Below, one piece after another: positions 24,101-38,700 of a stretch of 64,000 nucleotides of DNA. Position numbers and translations under genes: made by a program. This DNA is from Stichopus chloronotus (Eukaryota > Echinodermata > Holothuroidea > Aspidochirotida > Stichopodidae). The notes under the pieces are model-generated. The model was given only the letters and a program-made list of their open reading frames with translations. It ran no database searches and was not told the DNA's origin. The DNA is taken from the NCBI GenBank assembly GCA_021234535.1, contig CM037849.1:13187526-13251525 (forward strand), written 5' to 3'. The first letter of the stretch is position 1, and each line of letters begins with the position of its first letter.

Positions 24101-27100
24101 CATTCACAAAATCGCTACTGCGTATTATTGAAAGTGTAGAATTCATACTTGCAAATATCAGCCACATTTGAGCCTGATAGGAACCCCATCACGTAACCAA
24201 TTCTTTCCCTGTCCGTGGCATTACGAGAACTCCAGTGTCGTTCATTTTTATAGACGTACTTTTGTCTCAAACATCCCACAGAAATGGCAAGTATGGACAA
24301 TTGACGATCTACTCATCGGGGAGAGAAAAACAGGAGGCCACCATCAAGTCCCCTGGTGTCTTGTCCTTGTTGAAGTTTGCTGATGACTTTGGTCTGTTTG
24401 TAGGAGGGCTTTTCGACAACTACACCGTAAGTCACCCTCCAGGCTGTAGAACAAACCTTCCTCGTAACTGAGAGTACCCCATAAGCACCCCATCGTCAAG
24501 AGTTTTGAGGTGTATTTTTTTTTTGTCACTAGCCTGCTGAGGGTGAATGTCATGAAAAGTGGCTGAGTAGAAAATGAAAGTATGACTTGATGGTACCAAA
24601 GTTGCTCAATGGAACTAAAGTTTAGGAATCATAAAGGAACCTCTGATACTTCTTTTTACAAATAGTGTAGAGGTGTCTTTAAGGGGGTTAAATTAGGCAG
24701 TTGGTACAGAAAAGTATAGTAATTTGAGTCTTGATAGGTCAACTGATATTCTCATCAAACAGTCATGCTCTAGATTTGTCATGTCTTTTGTGATTCTTTG
24801 TTATCCCACCCCCTACAAAATGGTTGCTAATGTTGTTGTTGACAATGGTTCTCAATTTCAGCAAGTGCATTCTGGATAAATGTGCTGTTAGAAGTTCTAG
24901 TATCCCTTCGCCAGACTGGGGTTGCAAGTTATTAAAATTCAACATCATTCTGTGTTGTGTAATAACAATTAGTTCAGTTCATGGTGTAGTCAAGTTGAAC
25001 AGTATTGACCAGTTGAAGGTATCTTGTAAGGACAAACATATTTTGTGAAGCGAAGACTTGAAGTTACCTGTTGACTTTTGTTTGCATGTTTACTCTTTGA
25101 AGGGTTTTTCCAACTTACTTGAATGCCCTTAACATGCTACCACTGTTGTGCTCACATGTCCACCGGCTAGACTCTCCCTCCTTTTGCCGTCCCCACTAAT
25201 GACTCAGGATTTTCACTGGCCATACCATCACCACTGTCGATTGCTCCACTCGTGACTCCAGTTTTCCACAAGACTACACAATCACCTTTGTTAATTTTTC
25301 CGCGGATGACGCCGGTCATTGACTGGCTACACCGTCACTTCTTGATTTCCCCCTCTGATGACTCGGACTATCGACCCAGTTACACAGTTACCCTCCGGTG
25401 ATATCTTTACTGTTGACTCTGGTTATTTGCTGACTACACGAATGGTCTCTGTTGGTCTCCATCAATTTCTTGAGTCACACATCGTCCGCTGCTTCACCAT
25501 CACCTCCGGTGATTTCTTCATTGCAGGCACCAGATACGGTTAACATCAATCCGTTTGTCGGAGGAATCGATGACGTCAGGTTCAACCAGGCTCCTCTTGG
25601 AATTTGGAACTTCGCGAATGCTGCGAACGTCGACGAGGGAATACTCAGGTACGTCCGATGAAAGGAGGAGGACCTCGTCTCCTCCAGAAAATTGTAATGA
25701 GTGAGTTGAAATGATTGAAAAGTGAACTTGCCAAGGAAAAGCTGATGACAGAATGACCTCAAACAGCACACTCTGCCACTTTTTTGCAAAGTAAAGATAA
25801 AGAGGTTCACAGAGAGTTTGTGATTCATTGTTGCTACCAAGTTGTCAATTTTAAATTGTTGCCACTGAAAAGTCAAGAAGTAGCTGGTGATTTTGAATGA
25901 ACTGTCGATTTCCTTTAGTCACGCAAAAGTCAGCGGTTGCAGATGTGCACTGCAGCCTGTAACATCTCCCGAGAGGTCCTTGAAAGGTAAAATTTCACCG
26001 AGTATCGTGGAAAATATGGTTCATTTATTTCAGAATAATGGAAGCGTAGATAAAGACAGTTGTTTACAGACCCCCAACCCCCCACCCCTCCTTTCTCTCC
26101 ACGCTACTATTCTGTTGGTTTGTTTTCTTTTTGATCAGTTCTTATGTATCTATCTCTTCCCTTGGTGATGTAGTAAAGTTTTGTCCCTGCACATATTATT
26201 ACCATTTGAAGTAAGTAACGAGCAGCCCACAAATCTATTCCCTCTGCATCTTTCACACCCCGTCCAATCCCCATCCTTCCCACGGTCCCTTCACGTCACC
26301 GTGACGATGAGGCAATGCATCTTAAGTACCCCATATTGTCTTCCAGAAATGCCACAGATCTGTCGGAGGTGCCCGACCCCGATGACGTGGGCAGCACTCT
26401 GTTTGACGGCAATGGTTTCGTCAAGATTGCCAACCCCTCAGCAGTCGGGGCTGTCTTCACTCATACGATATCCTTCAAGACGCTGGCACCAGAGGGTCTT
26501 ATCATGTTTGCAAGAAAGGGAGTAAGTACTGCTTGGAAATGGACTTTGGCGACTCTCACATTTTTTGGGGGGTCAATTATTTATATAATTGCTTTGAATA
26601 AGCCATTGTTCACAAATATTAGTTTTAAAAATAATTTTTGCGGAAAAAAATACCTCGTTTCCCTTTAACGTAGATGGTAAAATTTTCTAGTTGCTAAACT
26701 GTATCATGATATCTGAACTTGTGCATTGGAAACCAGACTATCCAGGATTGCTCTGTTATAAGTGTGTGGCCAAAATTGACTTAAAGGGAAATGGAGCATT
26801 TAGAATATACCAACATGGCATACAAAGAAAACAGCTTTAATCATTGTTAAACCTTTCAGTCTCATCAATAAACATCTACAAAAGCTTCTTTTCCTCAAAA
26901 AAAATATGCATGCGATGAATAACGGAGTATGCATTTGAAGTTTGAAAAGTTTGGGTGAACAAATTCTTGTTGAGCAACAAATAACTGAATTTCTGTCTCT
27001 CTGAAACTTATTTTTAGAAAAGAAGGCTACTGTCTGTCCTTATTTTGGATACTCTATCATTCTTTGTCCACAAACATATCTGTGAAACAAACGTCGTATT

Positions 27101-30100
27101 TCCCTTTAAGAGTTAGGACAGTCACTTGGAACATGAAAGGCTCTTTAAAAATGGAATGTATCAGCCATCATTGGGTTCCACTAATAAAGTTGGTTGCAAA
27201 GTATGTGGGGCTAGTTTTCCACTGTCACTGGCACAGAAAATCAGTAAATACAAAAGATCGTCCCCAAAATCCAAGAAAAGGCAGTATCTTCACGTCAGTG
27301 GACATGTCTGGTGTGACTTGTCATGAAGGATATTGGAGACATTCTAACGCTAGATCATGGAATGTCTTCCTCCTTGTCATGAGAGTAATCATGGATTTAA
27401 ATTCAAGGTGTGAACCCCAGGAGAGAGCAAGTGTTTGTAATGATGTGATGCGCAAATCATTCACTCTAACATTAGTTAACTCAAAATGAGATGAACCACC
27501 TGACGTTTTTCTTTCTTCACTTTTCCCCAAATAAGTCGGCCGATCGCCATTTTCCGTGGAATGGAAACGAAACGACAGTAAGCCTAATGCCAGTGACCAA
27601 AAACAGTTATCATGCATCTGTATTTACCTTTAATCCATGTCCATTGATTTCATGCCATCAAATCTATGGTTAACGAAGGGATATGTGAAACGAGTCTAAA
27701 ATCTAATACTCTCCAGGTCGTTATGCCCAGCAAGGAGGTGAAATACTCGCAGTCTGGGTCTACAGAACGAGTAAATTGGTCAGTTGGGGATTTGACCTCG
27801 AATACAGCAATCAAAAATTGTAGCATCAAATCTCTCATACATCTCTCATACAAATCTCTCAACACGGGAAGATCGAAGTTCTTTGTTGGGAGGGTCCAAA
27901 CTGCTGGTGCAGTGGTTTTTGGAAGCGGTCCAACAAGCAGAGGGAAAATATCCAATGAGTGAATCCCCTCAGATGCAATTTGGTCCAACAAAAGTTTACA
28001 ATTGTGAAGTTAACTCTGTGTTAGGCCTCAGGATGGCTCCTAATGGCCCCACTTGGATCCATCGGTGGTTGAGAACCATATGCAGAACAGATGTCCAAAG
28101 TTTGGTGCAGCTTTATGAAGATTTATGATTGCAAGTCGTCCATGATCCTACCTCCCTTAATTTTTTTTTTTTTATGATGGAAACTGACTGAAGGTGATCA
28201 GTACAACAAACTTAATTAAACACAAAAGTTACCTGTTTTGCTTAAAATGGAATAAAAGAAAAGTCATGGAAAATCATAGTGCAATAAAGAAACTCAAGAA
28301 ATTGATAAGGCAAAGATTTAAATTGTCCAAATACACATCAGTTTCAGTATTTTCCCATCATTTTCCAACGGAGATCATGTTCGTTGAAATGTGATCCAAG
28401 ACTTTTTAGCACCACCGAAAATGTAAACAGTCCATTCAATCTTCATGTTCCATCACATCATGCTACAGAATTGTAGATTTGCCAAAACAGAAAATTTCTT
28501 TTTTCAAAATGTGACTCATTTGAAATTTAGAAAACCGAAAAGAATACAAAACTTGACATCCACAGAGGGTAGGATCTTGTCTTCATCCTGGCTGCTGTGT
28601 GATCTCAGCTGATTTCGGTTGACTCATATGAACTAGCAACCCTTTTGTCAATATTCAGCTATTTATCATTTGAATAGCTGTCAGAATTTGCTCCTGGTTA
28701 GGAAGTTACACAAAAGCAGTTGAGGTGGTGGGTTGAGTTCAGATATGGATGGATAAAACATGCAGGGTTCGATGGAGGGAGATGTTTGCTGGTTAGACGA
28801 GTACATCAACTTCATGGATTGGTGCATGGAGGTAGATAAAGAGGACCAGTGAAGCAATTCGAGGGGGATCTTGACATCGTTGCTTTTTTGAGTTTAGCGT
28901 CTTCTTTTTTTTTTAACTTACATGCTAAATTTAATTTCAGACACATATCTTTATGACCATTTAAAATAAGTCGTCTCCTCGACGTAAGTCCACTCGTATT
29001 TATTCTTGCACACACATTTTCACTCATCTAACTATGTTATTTAACAATGTAATACCAATTAAAAATCATGTCGACATATATGAGTCTGCCGAATGCGATG
29101 GTCGATGTCGGTGAAGATTGGTCACGTATCAGTGCTTGAACGAATGGGCCAGTTCCATGGTGTGTTAGGCAGATTGAGAGTTGCAGAGGGTCGACCTCCG
29201 CATCCTCTCTATTTGTTCAGATTCAAATCATCAGGAGGGAAGTGAGAGGCAGTCCTCACATGACTATCATGCATGTTCATGCCTTCTGGAGAGGGCACCT
29301 CGTAACCCCAGATGGAACATCTGGTCGTCCCGTCGTAATGTATCATGCAGGAAAAGTCTCGTCGAGACGTGATTTTAATACCAAGGAAAAGTAACTGCAA
29401 GGATGAGGATAAAGTAGATGCGAAGTTGCTCTTTAGTTCTTCATAATCCTCCAAATGAGGTGGTTTTGGAAGAAATCTCTGGAAATTTGACAGCTACACA
29501 TTGTGGCATCCTTCAAGTCAGTATTTTTCTTTGGCAATTTGATCGTTAAACAGCCAATCAGCCAAAAGTGCTAATGATGTGTGCAGCAAAACTGAATGTG
29601 CCTTTTTGTGCAGTATATTTCCTCATATTTCATATAGAAATTGAAGTTCAGTCTGTCAGATTTGGTTAAGAAATCTGACTTTTGTATTATTTGGCTACAT
29701 GGGTGTTTGAAATGATATTATGATCCTAACAATCATTTTCATACTTCGAAATTTTAGAACTTATTTGACTCACTACTAAATATGACATGTATTCTCATCA
29801 ATTTGATTTCCTTTAATTCTCAAAAACAGGTAAAAGGTATCTAACATGTTTTATATCGTTGGCCTGCTAGCCTCTTCGCCTCTTCTCGTCGTACGACTCG
29901 ACGTATAAATCCAGGCATTCCAAGCTGGAGGATAATATAGGCATTCACTGTTTGGCCAGACAGGACTTGCAACAAGAACACATGACATAAATTATTCATG
30001 TTAATTGCATAATCAGACTAGCCATCTGTCCCCGTTTGCATGAGCAACACATTATCAATAAAAGTCTCCTAACAACAGGGAAACATTGTCCTTCTACTAA

Positions 30101-32163
30101 AAATTTTCATATTTCCATTAGCCAAGCAATATGGTTTTCCCTTTTAATTCATGTTAATAATGTTTAGGGGTCTGACAACTAAGCCATGAGATGTGCTATC
30201 ATCGATGTAGTCAGTTTATCCAAACTGCATGCTTCCATAATTTACACCTCGTCGTCCTAAATGTGTCCTTTGTCTTAAAATTTGAGAGTATTCTGCTCGG
30301 TCAAATTGCCTCCTTCGATGTCTGACTCCTCACTGACATTTCAATTCGAGTGACGATTTCCACGTTGCTTGCATACATGTGTACAAGCATAGTATCCCAG
30401 CTGACCTTGGGGTTCCCGTGGTCATGGAAAATCTAGAAAAGTCGAGAAAATTGGTAAACTTATTTCAAGGCCTGGACAAGTTCTGAAATGAAGAGAAATT
30501 GCGTCAAGTCCTGGGAAAGTCCTGGAAGTTTTTTCAAAGTCACATTTGCTCCATTCTCAGTCATAACATTTAAAGGAATTCTCACTCATGATATCCAAAT
30601 AAATTATTCTTATCACGTCCCTTTGACTTTTGCTGTATTATTTGAAAACTTAATGTTAGAAATAAGGAGGAAAATCTTGCTTATCCTTTCTGTGGTCCTG
30701 GGGACAGTCATGGCCAAAATCATCAAAATTGATTTCGTAGAAATCTGGTCAACACGGTGCATAGTCTCCCTTGATCTCCACTGACATTTGTGCGCCGAGC
30801 ATATCTGTCAGTTTTTTTGTCAGGGAGGGCCAACCTTCTTTATTAGCTGAGGATATCCCTCAATGTAGATATGAGCAGCACTGGTCACCTCCTCAGCAGT
30901 TCAAAGGTTAAAAATTCGGAAGGCATGCCTCATGACAAAACCTTGTTTTGCATTTTGCGGGAATATGAAGAAGCTCCCCCGTGATGCTTGTCGTTTGTGT
31001 TTACCCTGGGCGCCCGACCCCCGATGTCTTGACCCAGTTCTGAAATTGTGACCCAGATCCAAATTTTCATTGACATAGATTGCAAGTGTAATCCCCCTCT
31101 CCCCTGGCCCCCCCTCAAAAAAAAAAAGAAATGAAATGTTAATTTTGTCTTTACTGGTTTGCATTGTTCAATGAACAAAATTCATCATGTATGCCCAACT
31201 AAGAGCGCTTGATCATCTTGCCTGTACGTGAGATACATGGTGTTGTTCTAAAATGCAAAGCACAGTGTCATATAATGACCCTTTAACAAGTCTATAGTGT
31301 GATGGAATTTAAATTTGTGGGTCCCTGACCCTGGACTGAGGTACCCTGGGTCCGAAGTGTGGATCCGGTGCGATGACTTATTGTTGTAGTGGATATTTTT
31401 CTAAGGTCAAGAAGTTTTGTGATTATTATATGCTCACACATCCTTTCTCACCTCCTCCTCCAAAAGTCTGATTTCCTGTCATTGGAACTGGAAGGAGGTA
31501 AGATAGTACTTAGGGTGTCCATAGACGGTGAGACGAGGACGTTGAGGACCTCCAAGAAGTACAACAACAACAAATGGACGTTGGTTTACATTTCCAACTT
31601 CGCAGCTCTCTCGATGGAGGTCGGTCAGACCGGCAGGTTAGTCAAAGATCCCTGCCACTCCTTACTTTGTGATGGTGGGGTTTGGATGGGGGCTTGAGAA
31701 AACAAAGGAGGTATTGTTAATACTACAAATTGCAACCAGACAGGTCAGTAGATGAGGATGTCCACCAGCCGCTCGATTGTGTTGGGGAAACGGTGGGGCG
31801 GTATCAACTTGAGGGTTGACGATGTAAGAGAGGCTTTTCACTGTTGTAAAGGATCGAGTTCGTCTCACGCATCAAGTGCAGCGAGGTTGGTGCGATTTTT
31901 GATCGACACCTGTCAGCTGCTTATTATCCATCGGTGGAATGGGGTAAAGGAAGAGTGCATTGTGCTGTGAAGGCTCAAACTGTTTATGCTTCTGTCTGCT
32001 GTGGAGGTCACCTGGGGGATGATGATGATGATGATGACGATGATGATGATGAAGATGATGATGATGAAGATGATGATGATGATGTGATGATGAAGATGAT
32101 GATGATGATGAAGATGATGATGATGATGTGATGATGACGATGATGACGATGATGACGATGATG

Positions 32164-32198
<35 letters not shown>

Positions 32199-32345
32199 TG
32201 ATGATGATGGTGATGATGATCCATGATGATGATGGTGATGATGATGGTGATGATGATGATGATGATGAAGATGAAGATGAAGATGAAGATGAAGATGAGA
32301 TGAGATGAAGAAGATGAAGATGATGTGATGATGATGATGATGATG

Positions 32346-32394
<49 letters not shown>

Positions 32395-32608
32395 CCATGA
32401 TGATGGTGATGATGATGAAGATGATGATGGTGATGATGATGAAGATGATGATGGTGATCCATGATGATGGTGATGATGATGAAGATGATGATGGTGATGA
32501 TAATGGTGATGATGATGAAGATGATGGTGATGATGATGATGATGGTGATCCATGATGATGGTGATGATGATGAAGATGATGATGGTGATGATGATGATGG
32601 TGATGGTG

Positions 32609-32640
<32 letters not shown>

Positions 32641-32738
32641 GATGATGATGGTGATGATGATGGTGATGATGATGAAGATGATGGTGATGATGATGATGAT
32701 GGTGATCCATGATGATGGTGATGATGATGAAGATGATG

Positions 32739-32770
<32 letters not shown>

Positions 32771-35700
32771 GAAGATGATGATGGTGATGATGATGATGAA
32801 GATGATGATGGCATAAAGAGGAGGTTGAGGTCACAGGAGTGTTTAGGAATTTGGTAGTAAGATAACAGTGACAAGGACACATATCTCGGGATGAGGATGT
32901 CAGGTATTTCAGCGGCTTCATAGATGATGAGTAAAAATCATCGACCATTCCTTTCTGATGACTTTAAACATTCTTGACTTTAACCATTGATGACTTTAAA
33001 CATTCTCACTCTCAGAGATCAAGAGGTGCTCACGGATGAGTTTGAGACCACCGAAGATATCAACCCCATGAAGTACCTCTACTACGGAGGATTAGTCGGA
33101 ATCCCAGATGATCAGTACCAGTGAGTTAAAAAAGATTCTGCAGAAGTGTTGAAAAGTGTCTGAAATCCAAAAAAGGGGGACGGGGGTACAGCGTGCCAAC
33201 TGTATGACGATATTTATACGCTGTCGTGGAGGTAGGGAGGGACAGAGAATAGGGGTGGCTAGGTCAGAACTACTGTTAAGTGAGATTAAAATAAGGAAAG
33301 TTGAGAGAGGCTATGACACCTAGACAGAAACACAATGGGAATTATTTTCTATAAAAGGGAAAGACAAAACAGAGGTACTTTAATATCAACGACTGTTTTC
33401 GTTGACCTTTCAGAATCAATCAGTGTTATTACAAACACAGTTTTAAAGCCTGTCTCAGTAAAATTCCATGTCCTTTCCTCATACGGCTACCACATCATTT
33501 GAGTTTCAATGTTGCTGATGTTTTTTTTTTGTTTTTGTTTTTTTCATTCCACTTAAAGGCGGTTGTTGTCATAGAGATCTTGTACGAAAGCTTGGTAAGC
33601 AAAGAATATCTGAAAAACTGAAATTTATTGCATCAACTTCAAAATGTGTAGGTTTTGAATTTTTGTTTCGAATTAAATGCATTTCATTTTGCGTTGGAAA
33701 CGAAGTTGCAAAATTGTTCGGAAGAACACTTTCTTCCAAATCTGAGCAGCGGTTAGCGTTCAGTACTACGTGCAACAGTTAAGTTGGTGACGCTAGGGGA
33801 TGGGACCGGTGTTTCCAAATTCGCAGTTGGTGGAGTTATTAAGAATCGTGACCTCTCTGGTATATACTCTTAATTCAGGTATGGTTGACCTCTCTGGTAT
33901 ATACTCCTGATCTAGGTGTGGGTGACCTCTCTGGTATATACTCCTAATCCAGGTATGGACATCCTATTACAGGAAAGGGATAAGGGGGATGGTAGCTGGG
34001 GTAAGGTAAGGTTCCAGTTTTTCCTCGCAGTATGTGATCTGTCTAACTTCCAGGTGTCAAAATACCTTGTATATTTTACAGTTGCACACAGTTTTAGGTG
34101 GGAGATAGTAAAGATGCATTGGGGTTCCAAAGGCCAGTGGTTAGCTGGCTGTAATTTGTCAGACACGTAGTGTTGCAGTCCCTTGTGTCAACGTTTGCTT
34201 TCTTTCAACCAAGGGCCGTCACCAGACGTGGATTCCTCGGCTGCATGAAAGGGATCCTGGTAATCCGAGATGCGGTGAATCTCAACAAGGGCATGAGGTC
34301 AAAGGGAATATTCCCTAACTGCATTGCTCAGGTAGGCCATAGATGAGAGGAAAGGAGATTAAAAGATAATGATCATGGGGAAAAAAGGGGTAAGTGGTGT
34401 TACCAGAGGGCAGAGGTGGGAAGGAGCACAGTGGGATAAACATTATGCAAGTTTGTGGGTGGAATCACGGCTCATTTTACAGATCTGCTTGGATTCAATG
34501 TGTAGCTAGTTTTATGCAGGGAGGCAAAAGACCTGAGCACAGCTTAGAGGAGTTACCGAAGAAAAGAGAAAGTAAAGAGTCACATGAATATATCACAGAC
34601 ACTTGTGTATCCACTGACTCAAAATCCCAACAGCAAAGTTTGTTATACTTCATTAAAGTAATTATCATCAAAAGGGATATTTTTAGCACATGAATTATTT
34701 GGTTGTTGCAAGAAGAGATACTTTAACAGTCACTATCATTAGAGATTGGTCCATACCGCTTCCTTTTCTCTTTTTTTGACGTAGGTGGGTAAAGTAAAAT
34801 GTAAAACTACTTTGCTCTTCTTTTTCCTTTTCGCACAGGACACTCGACTGGTGTCATTCCCAGCACCCTACGGCGGTTTTGTCCGCCTGCAGCCGACCGA
34901 CTTCTACGAAGCCGCGGAGCTCTCATTAAACTTCAGAGCGCTGAGATCGTCCGGTCTCATAGCTTATTTTTCAGATGACAATCATGTAAGTCAGTTTTGC
35001 CCAATGAGAAGAGAACAACACTCTGCCAAAAATTTGTGATTTTTGTTCACAAACTTTGGGTCCATTTCCAATCTTCATTAAACTTGTGAGATGCCAGTTC
35101 AGAAAGCAGTTTCAACAGAAGTTCTGAAACACTTGGAAGTGACCGTCATTTGTCTTTGACCATGTAAAAGCCATGTCAGCGAGATGTTTTTACCAAAGTA
35201 AAAGGTCATGTGACATGATAGTCACATTTTGAAGTATTGGGTGTGTTAATCGTTGAAAATGTTGAAAATGGTCATGAACTCCATCAAAATCCATCAGGTA
35301 CTTACAATTTTACAGTCAAATTCCTTCTCTCGTTGCTTCGTTTGTAGGCCCTTGAGACTTGAATATCTGTCAGAACATCCTTCCGGAGATGTGATCGCGT
35401 TCTCTGAGCGCAGGGATTGGTCAAGCAACAGACGTTGTTCGACAGGCGTTGAGAATTTGCAATGGTCCCTAACATCTATAGAGATAGTGTCACAGTAGCT
35501 TGCTTTTTAAAACCTGCTTCTAAAAGTTTCTCTGACATCATTTTTTCTGGGCCATTTGTTGGGATGCTGTGTGAGAAACCAAAGAAAGTTGGTTTGATTC
35601 AGTAAATATTATCAAATTGTGGACCCCAACTACTGGACAGCGTGTGCACACTACAGGGATGTATGTCCACACTCCTTGACTTGGGTCTGTGTCCAGGATG

Positions 35701-38700
35701 TTTCAAGTTTATTTTCAACAACTTTTTGTAACCAAAAATAAGATCATAAATATTGGTACAAAATACAACTATATTTCAGCAATTTTCAGTTAGCTGTTTG
35801 GGAGTGGCAGGAGGGGAAACAGGAATGTGAATACTTTTCTACTCTGGCCACTTGAAAAAAGAAAAGGAAAACAAAACAAATCATGCTTACTCAGAAAATA
35901 TAGAAAGTAACAGGCGGTGGAAGAAAATGCAAAACCCTGATAATAACAGCATACTGTAGGACTGTCAAATCATTACAAGAAACTAGTGATGTCTGTGTTA
36001 AATTTTCTTTTGAATGAGTTCAGTGAAGATAGTTTCCTCCAGTTTTTGATGAAGGGAATCCCAGAGCTGGACATCGGTCTTGCGAATTCAATTTTGGATG
36101 TTGGATCATCCGAGAGAAGCATTGAGTCTCGGTAGTGCTCACCGCTGTGGTCTCTACATTCTTCTCCCCCCCCCCCCAGGTGAACGTGATGGCCCTCCAG
36201 TTGGTCAACGGCAGCGTGGAGGCAGTCTTTGGCAGAGAGGGTGACGAAATAACGCGGCTCGTGTCGAACTTGGACTCCTATGATAATGGAGAGTGGCATT
36301 CCGTCAGTGTCTCTAAAGTGAATTCTAGAGAGTGGGTATATCTCATCTTTCCTAAACTGCAATAAGTCCCTCCCCCCCATTTCAGTTTCATTCTGTAAAT
36401 TCAGTAATTTGTTGGATGGCTTGCTGAATGTTACATTTGTTTATGTTTATTATCAGTTTCTTTAACCATGGACAATGTCACCCAATATATTTATTTATCT
36501 ATCTGTCTGTCTGTCTGTCTCCCTCTGTCTGTCTGTCTGTCTGTCTGTGTCTTCAAATGAACTGCATTCCAGTTTTCACCATCAGATGCATTTGGTCTTG
36601 GAATAGTGATGACAAGTCTTTCATGCCTTCTTGGTTTTTCTTTGGCCATGTCTTTCTGATGGTCTGTCCTCTATTTTTGATGGAAATCCTCATTCATCGC
36701 CGCACTTGTGTGTAAAAGCCTTGGCCTTCACATCTCTCTCGTTTTTGTCCCACAGAGTCAGCCTTGTAGTAGACGATGTGGATCAAGACTTTGGCATTTT
36801 CCGAACCAGGACTAACGTGGTGGCTGATGGTCTGCTTTTCATCGGAGGACTTCCATCCACCATTGTTTACAACGACAAGGCCATCACGTCCCTCCATCCA
36901 TTTGTTGGTTGCATATCCAATGTAGCTGTGGGTGTGGAGTGAGTATTCAAAACTATTCAAAAACAAAAAGGTCATGTGAGGTCAACAGAGGTCATAGTTT
37001 GAAAACTTTGTAGACATTGCATCTCAATACAGAAAACTTGCTGGAACTTCAGACTTGAAATCTAGCTTGTCCATTGTAAGTAAATTGTTCCTAGTGTTTT
37101 TTGTGGAGGTCAAAGGTCATTTGAGTTCAGTAGAGTTTAAAGTCTGAAAACATCAAATAGGATATTTCAACAAGTGAATGTTGCTTGAACTTCAAACAGT
37201 AACATTGGTAGGACATGATGGGACTTTATTAAGAGGACTTGAGTATGTGATCTCTGTCATTTTTTTATAGAGGTCAAGGTTCATGTGAGGTCAGGAGAGG
37301 TCATAGTTTGAAAACCATGTGAACATGGTATCTCAATAATTGTTTTTCATGGAGGTCATATGAGGTCACCAGAGGTTAAAGTCTGAAATGCTATTAATAA
37401 TATCCCAGCAACTGAATATTGCTGGAACTTCAAACTATCCATTGGTTGCTCGTGATAAGCAGATGGTCTCTGTCATTTTTTTTATGGAAGTCAAAGGTCA
37501 TGTGAAGGTCAGTAGAGATCATAGTTTGTAACCTGGCAGACACAGTAGCTCAAGAGGGGTAACATTTTTAACCTGAAACTTGCTGTGTATCATCCTTTGT
37601 TTTTCAAGAATATTGGCAAAGAATCTCAATGTTATTCGTTATTTTCATCAAACAGAACATGGTGCTTTAAAGAAGCCCATTGAGTTGGTTCACAAATTTC
37701 ATGGTATTTTGTTACACCTGTTGACTATCACTCATATGTCGATGGTAAATGGTCAAATTAAGAGATCTGAACACATGACAAACAACTGTGAAGCAACAGA
37801 CATAGCATATTTATTGATCAAAATTTCTTACTGCAAATCTGTGACCAGACACTTTTTGTTATCATATATTAACCATAGGCAATTCCTTTTCATAAAAATA
37901 CTACAATTTCTCCCATTTTCAGTAAACGTAGGGATAGATACACGAATAATGAGGCTAACTGGAAGAATTGGCATGTAATGCCTTCTTTCAAACTGGCCAC
38001 AAAATAAACAATATCAACTCAACGTGCCCCCTTAAATCACAGCATTTACCTTGACTGTGTACGTACGTGCCACAATAGGTATACATTGTCAGACATGTTC
38101 AAATCATGAAAAGGGGCCGTAAGATCAAAGTATTACTTGATAGGATTTTAAATTTGAAATGAACACAAACGATACAACTGACCAATGAGAGGATGCAATT
38201 TGGAGACATTCATATCTGGGCATCTGCAAGACTCAGTTGCAAACACTGCCATTATTTTCTCATGTTCATAATATCTCTTTTCCTTCCAGGTTGAAGAATT
38301 TTGCAAACAGATTGACAGACCTTAGCGCAAATTACAACATTTGTCCCGATGTTGCCGAGATCATTTCAGAGCCACACCCAGAGATACCAACCACCAGACA
38401 GTATGCCACCACCACCGAGGGCATCTCTGAAGAATGCAAACTAGGCCTACTCATGTCGTCTGCCGCAGATCCGATGGACGCCGGGGCAGGATTTTTCGGC
38501 GCCACAAACGAGAGCAGATACGAGTACCAGGGCTTGGGCAGAGAGTACATCACCGAGTGAGTAAACAGCAGTCCCTTCTTCTCTTTCTGTCATGTAACTT
38601 GTTTTGTCTTTAGTAAAGTTGACAGCGTCGCTTCAGGACGTCATTGTTGCACGCAGAACAGAGTCAAACAATCAGTGCAGCGAGTTAAATGAGAAAATGC

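Noticed and set aside
27064..27489. 141-codon plus-strand frame in intron 24
   Set aside because: It starts inside a MITE-like end and has no recognisable motif; laminin exons 24 and 25 join in phase without it.
31872..32948. His-rich 358-codon minus-strand open frame and related Ser/Ile/Asp frames
   Set aside because: They are translations of the (GAT)n tract; any frame of an uninterrupted trinucleotide repeat without a stop stays open. No coding sequence flanks them.
37580..37978. 132-codon plus-strand frame in intron 30
   Set aside because: AT-rich chance frame without motifs; exons 30 and 31 join in phase without it.
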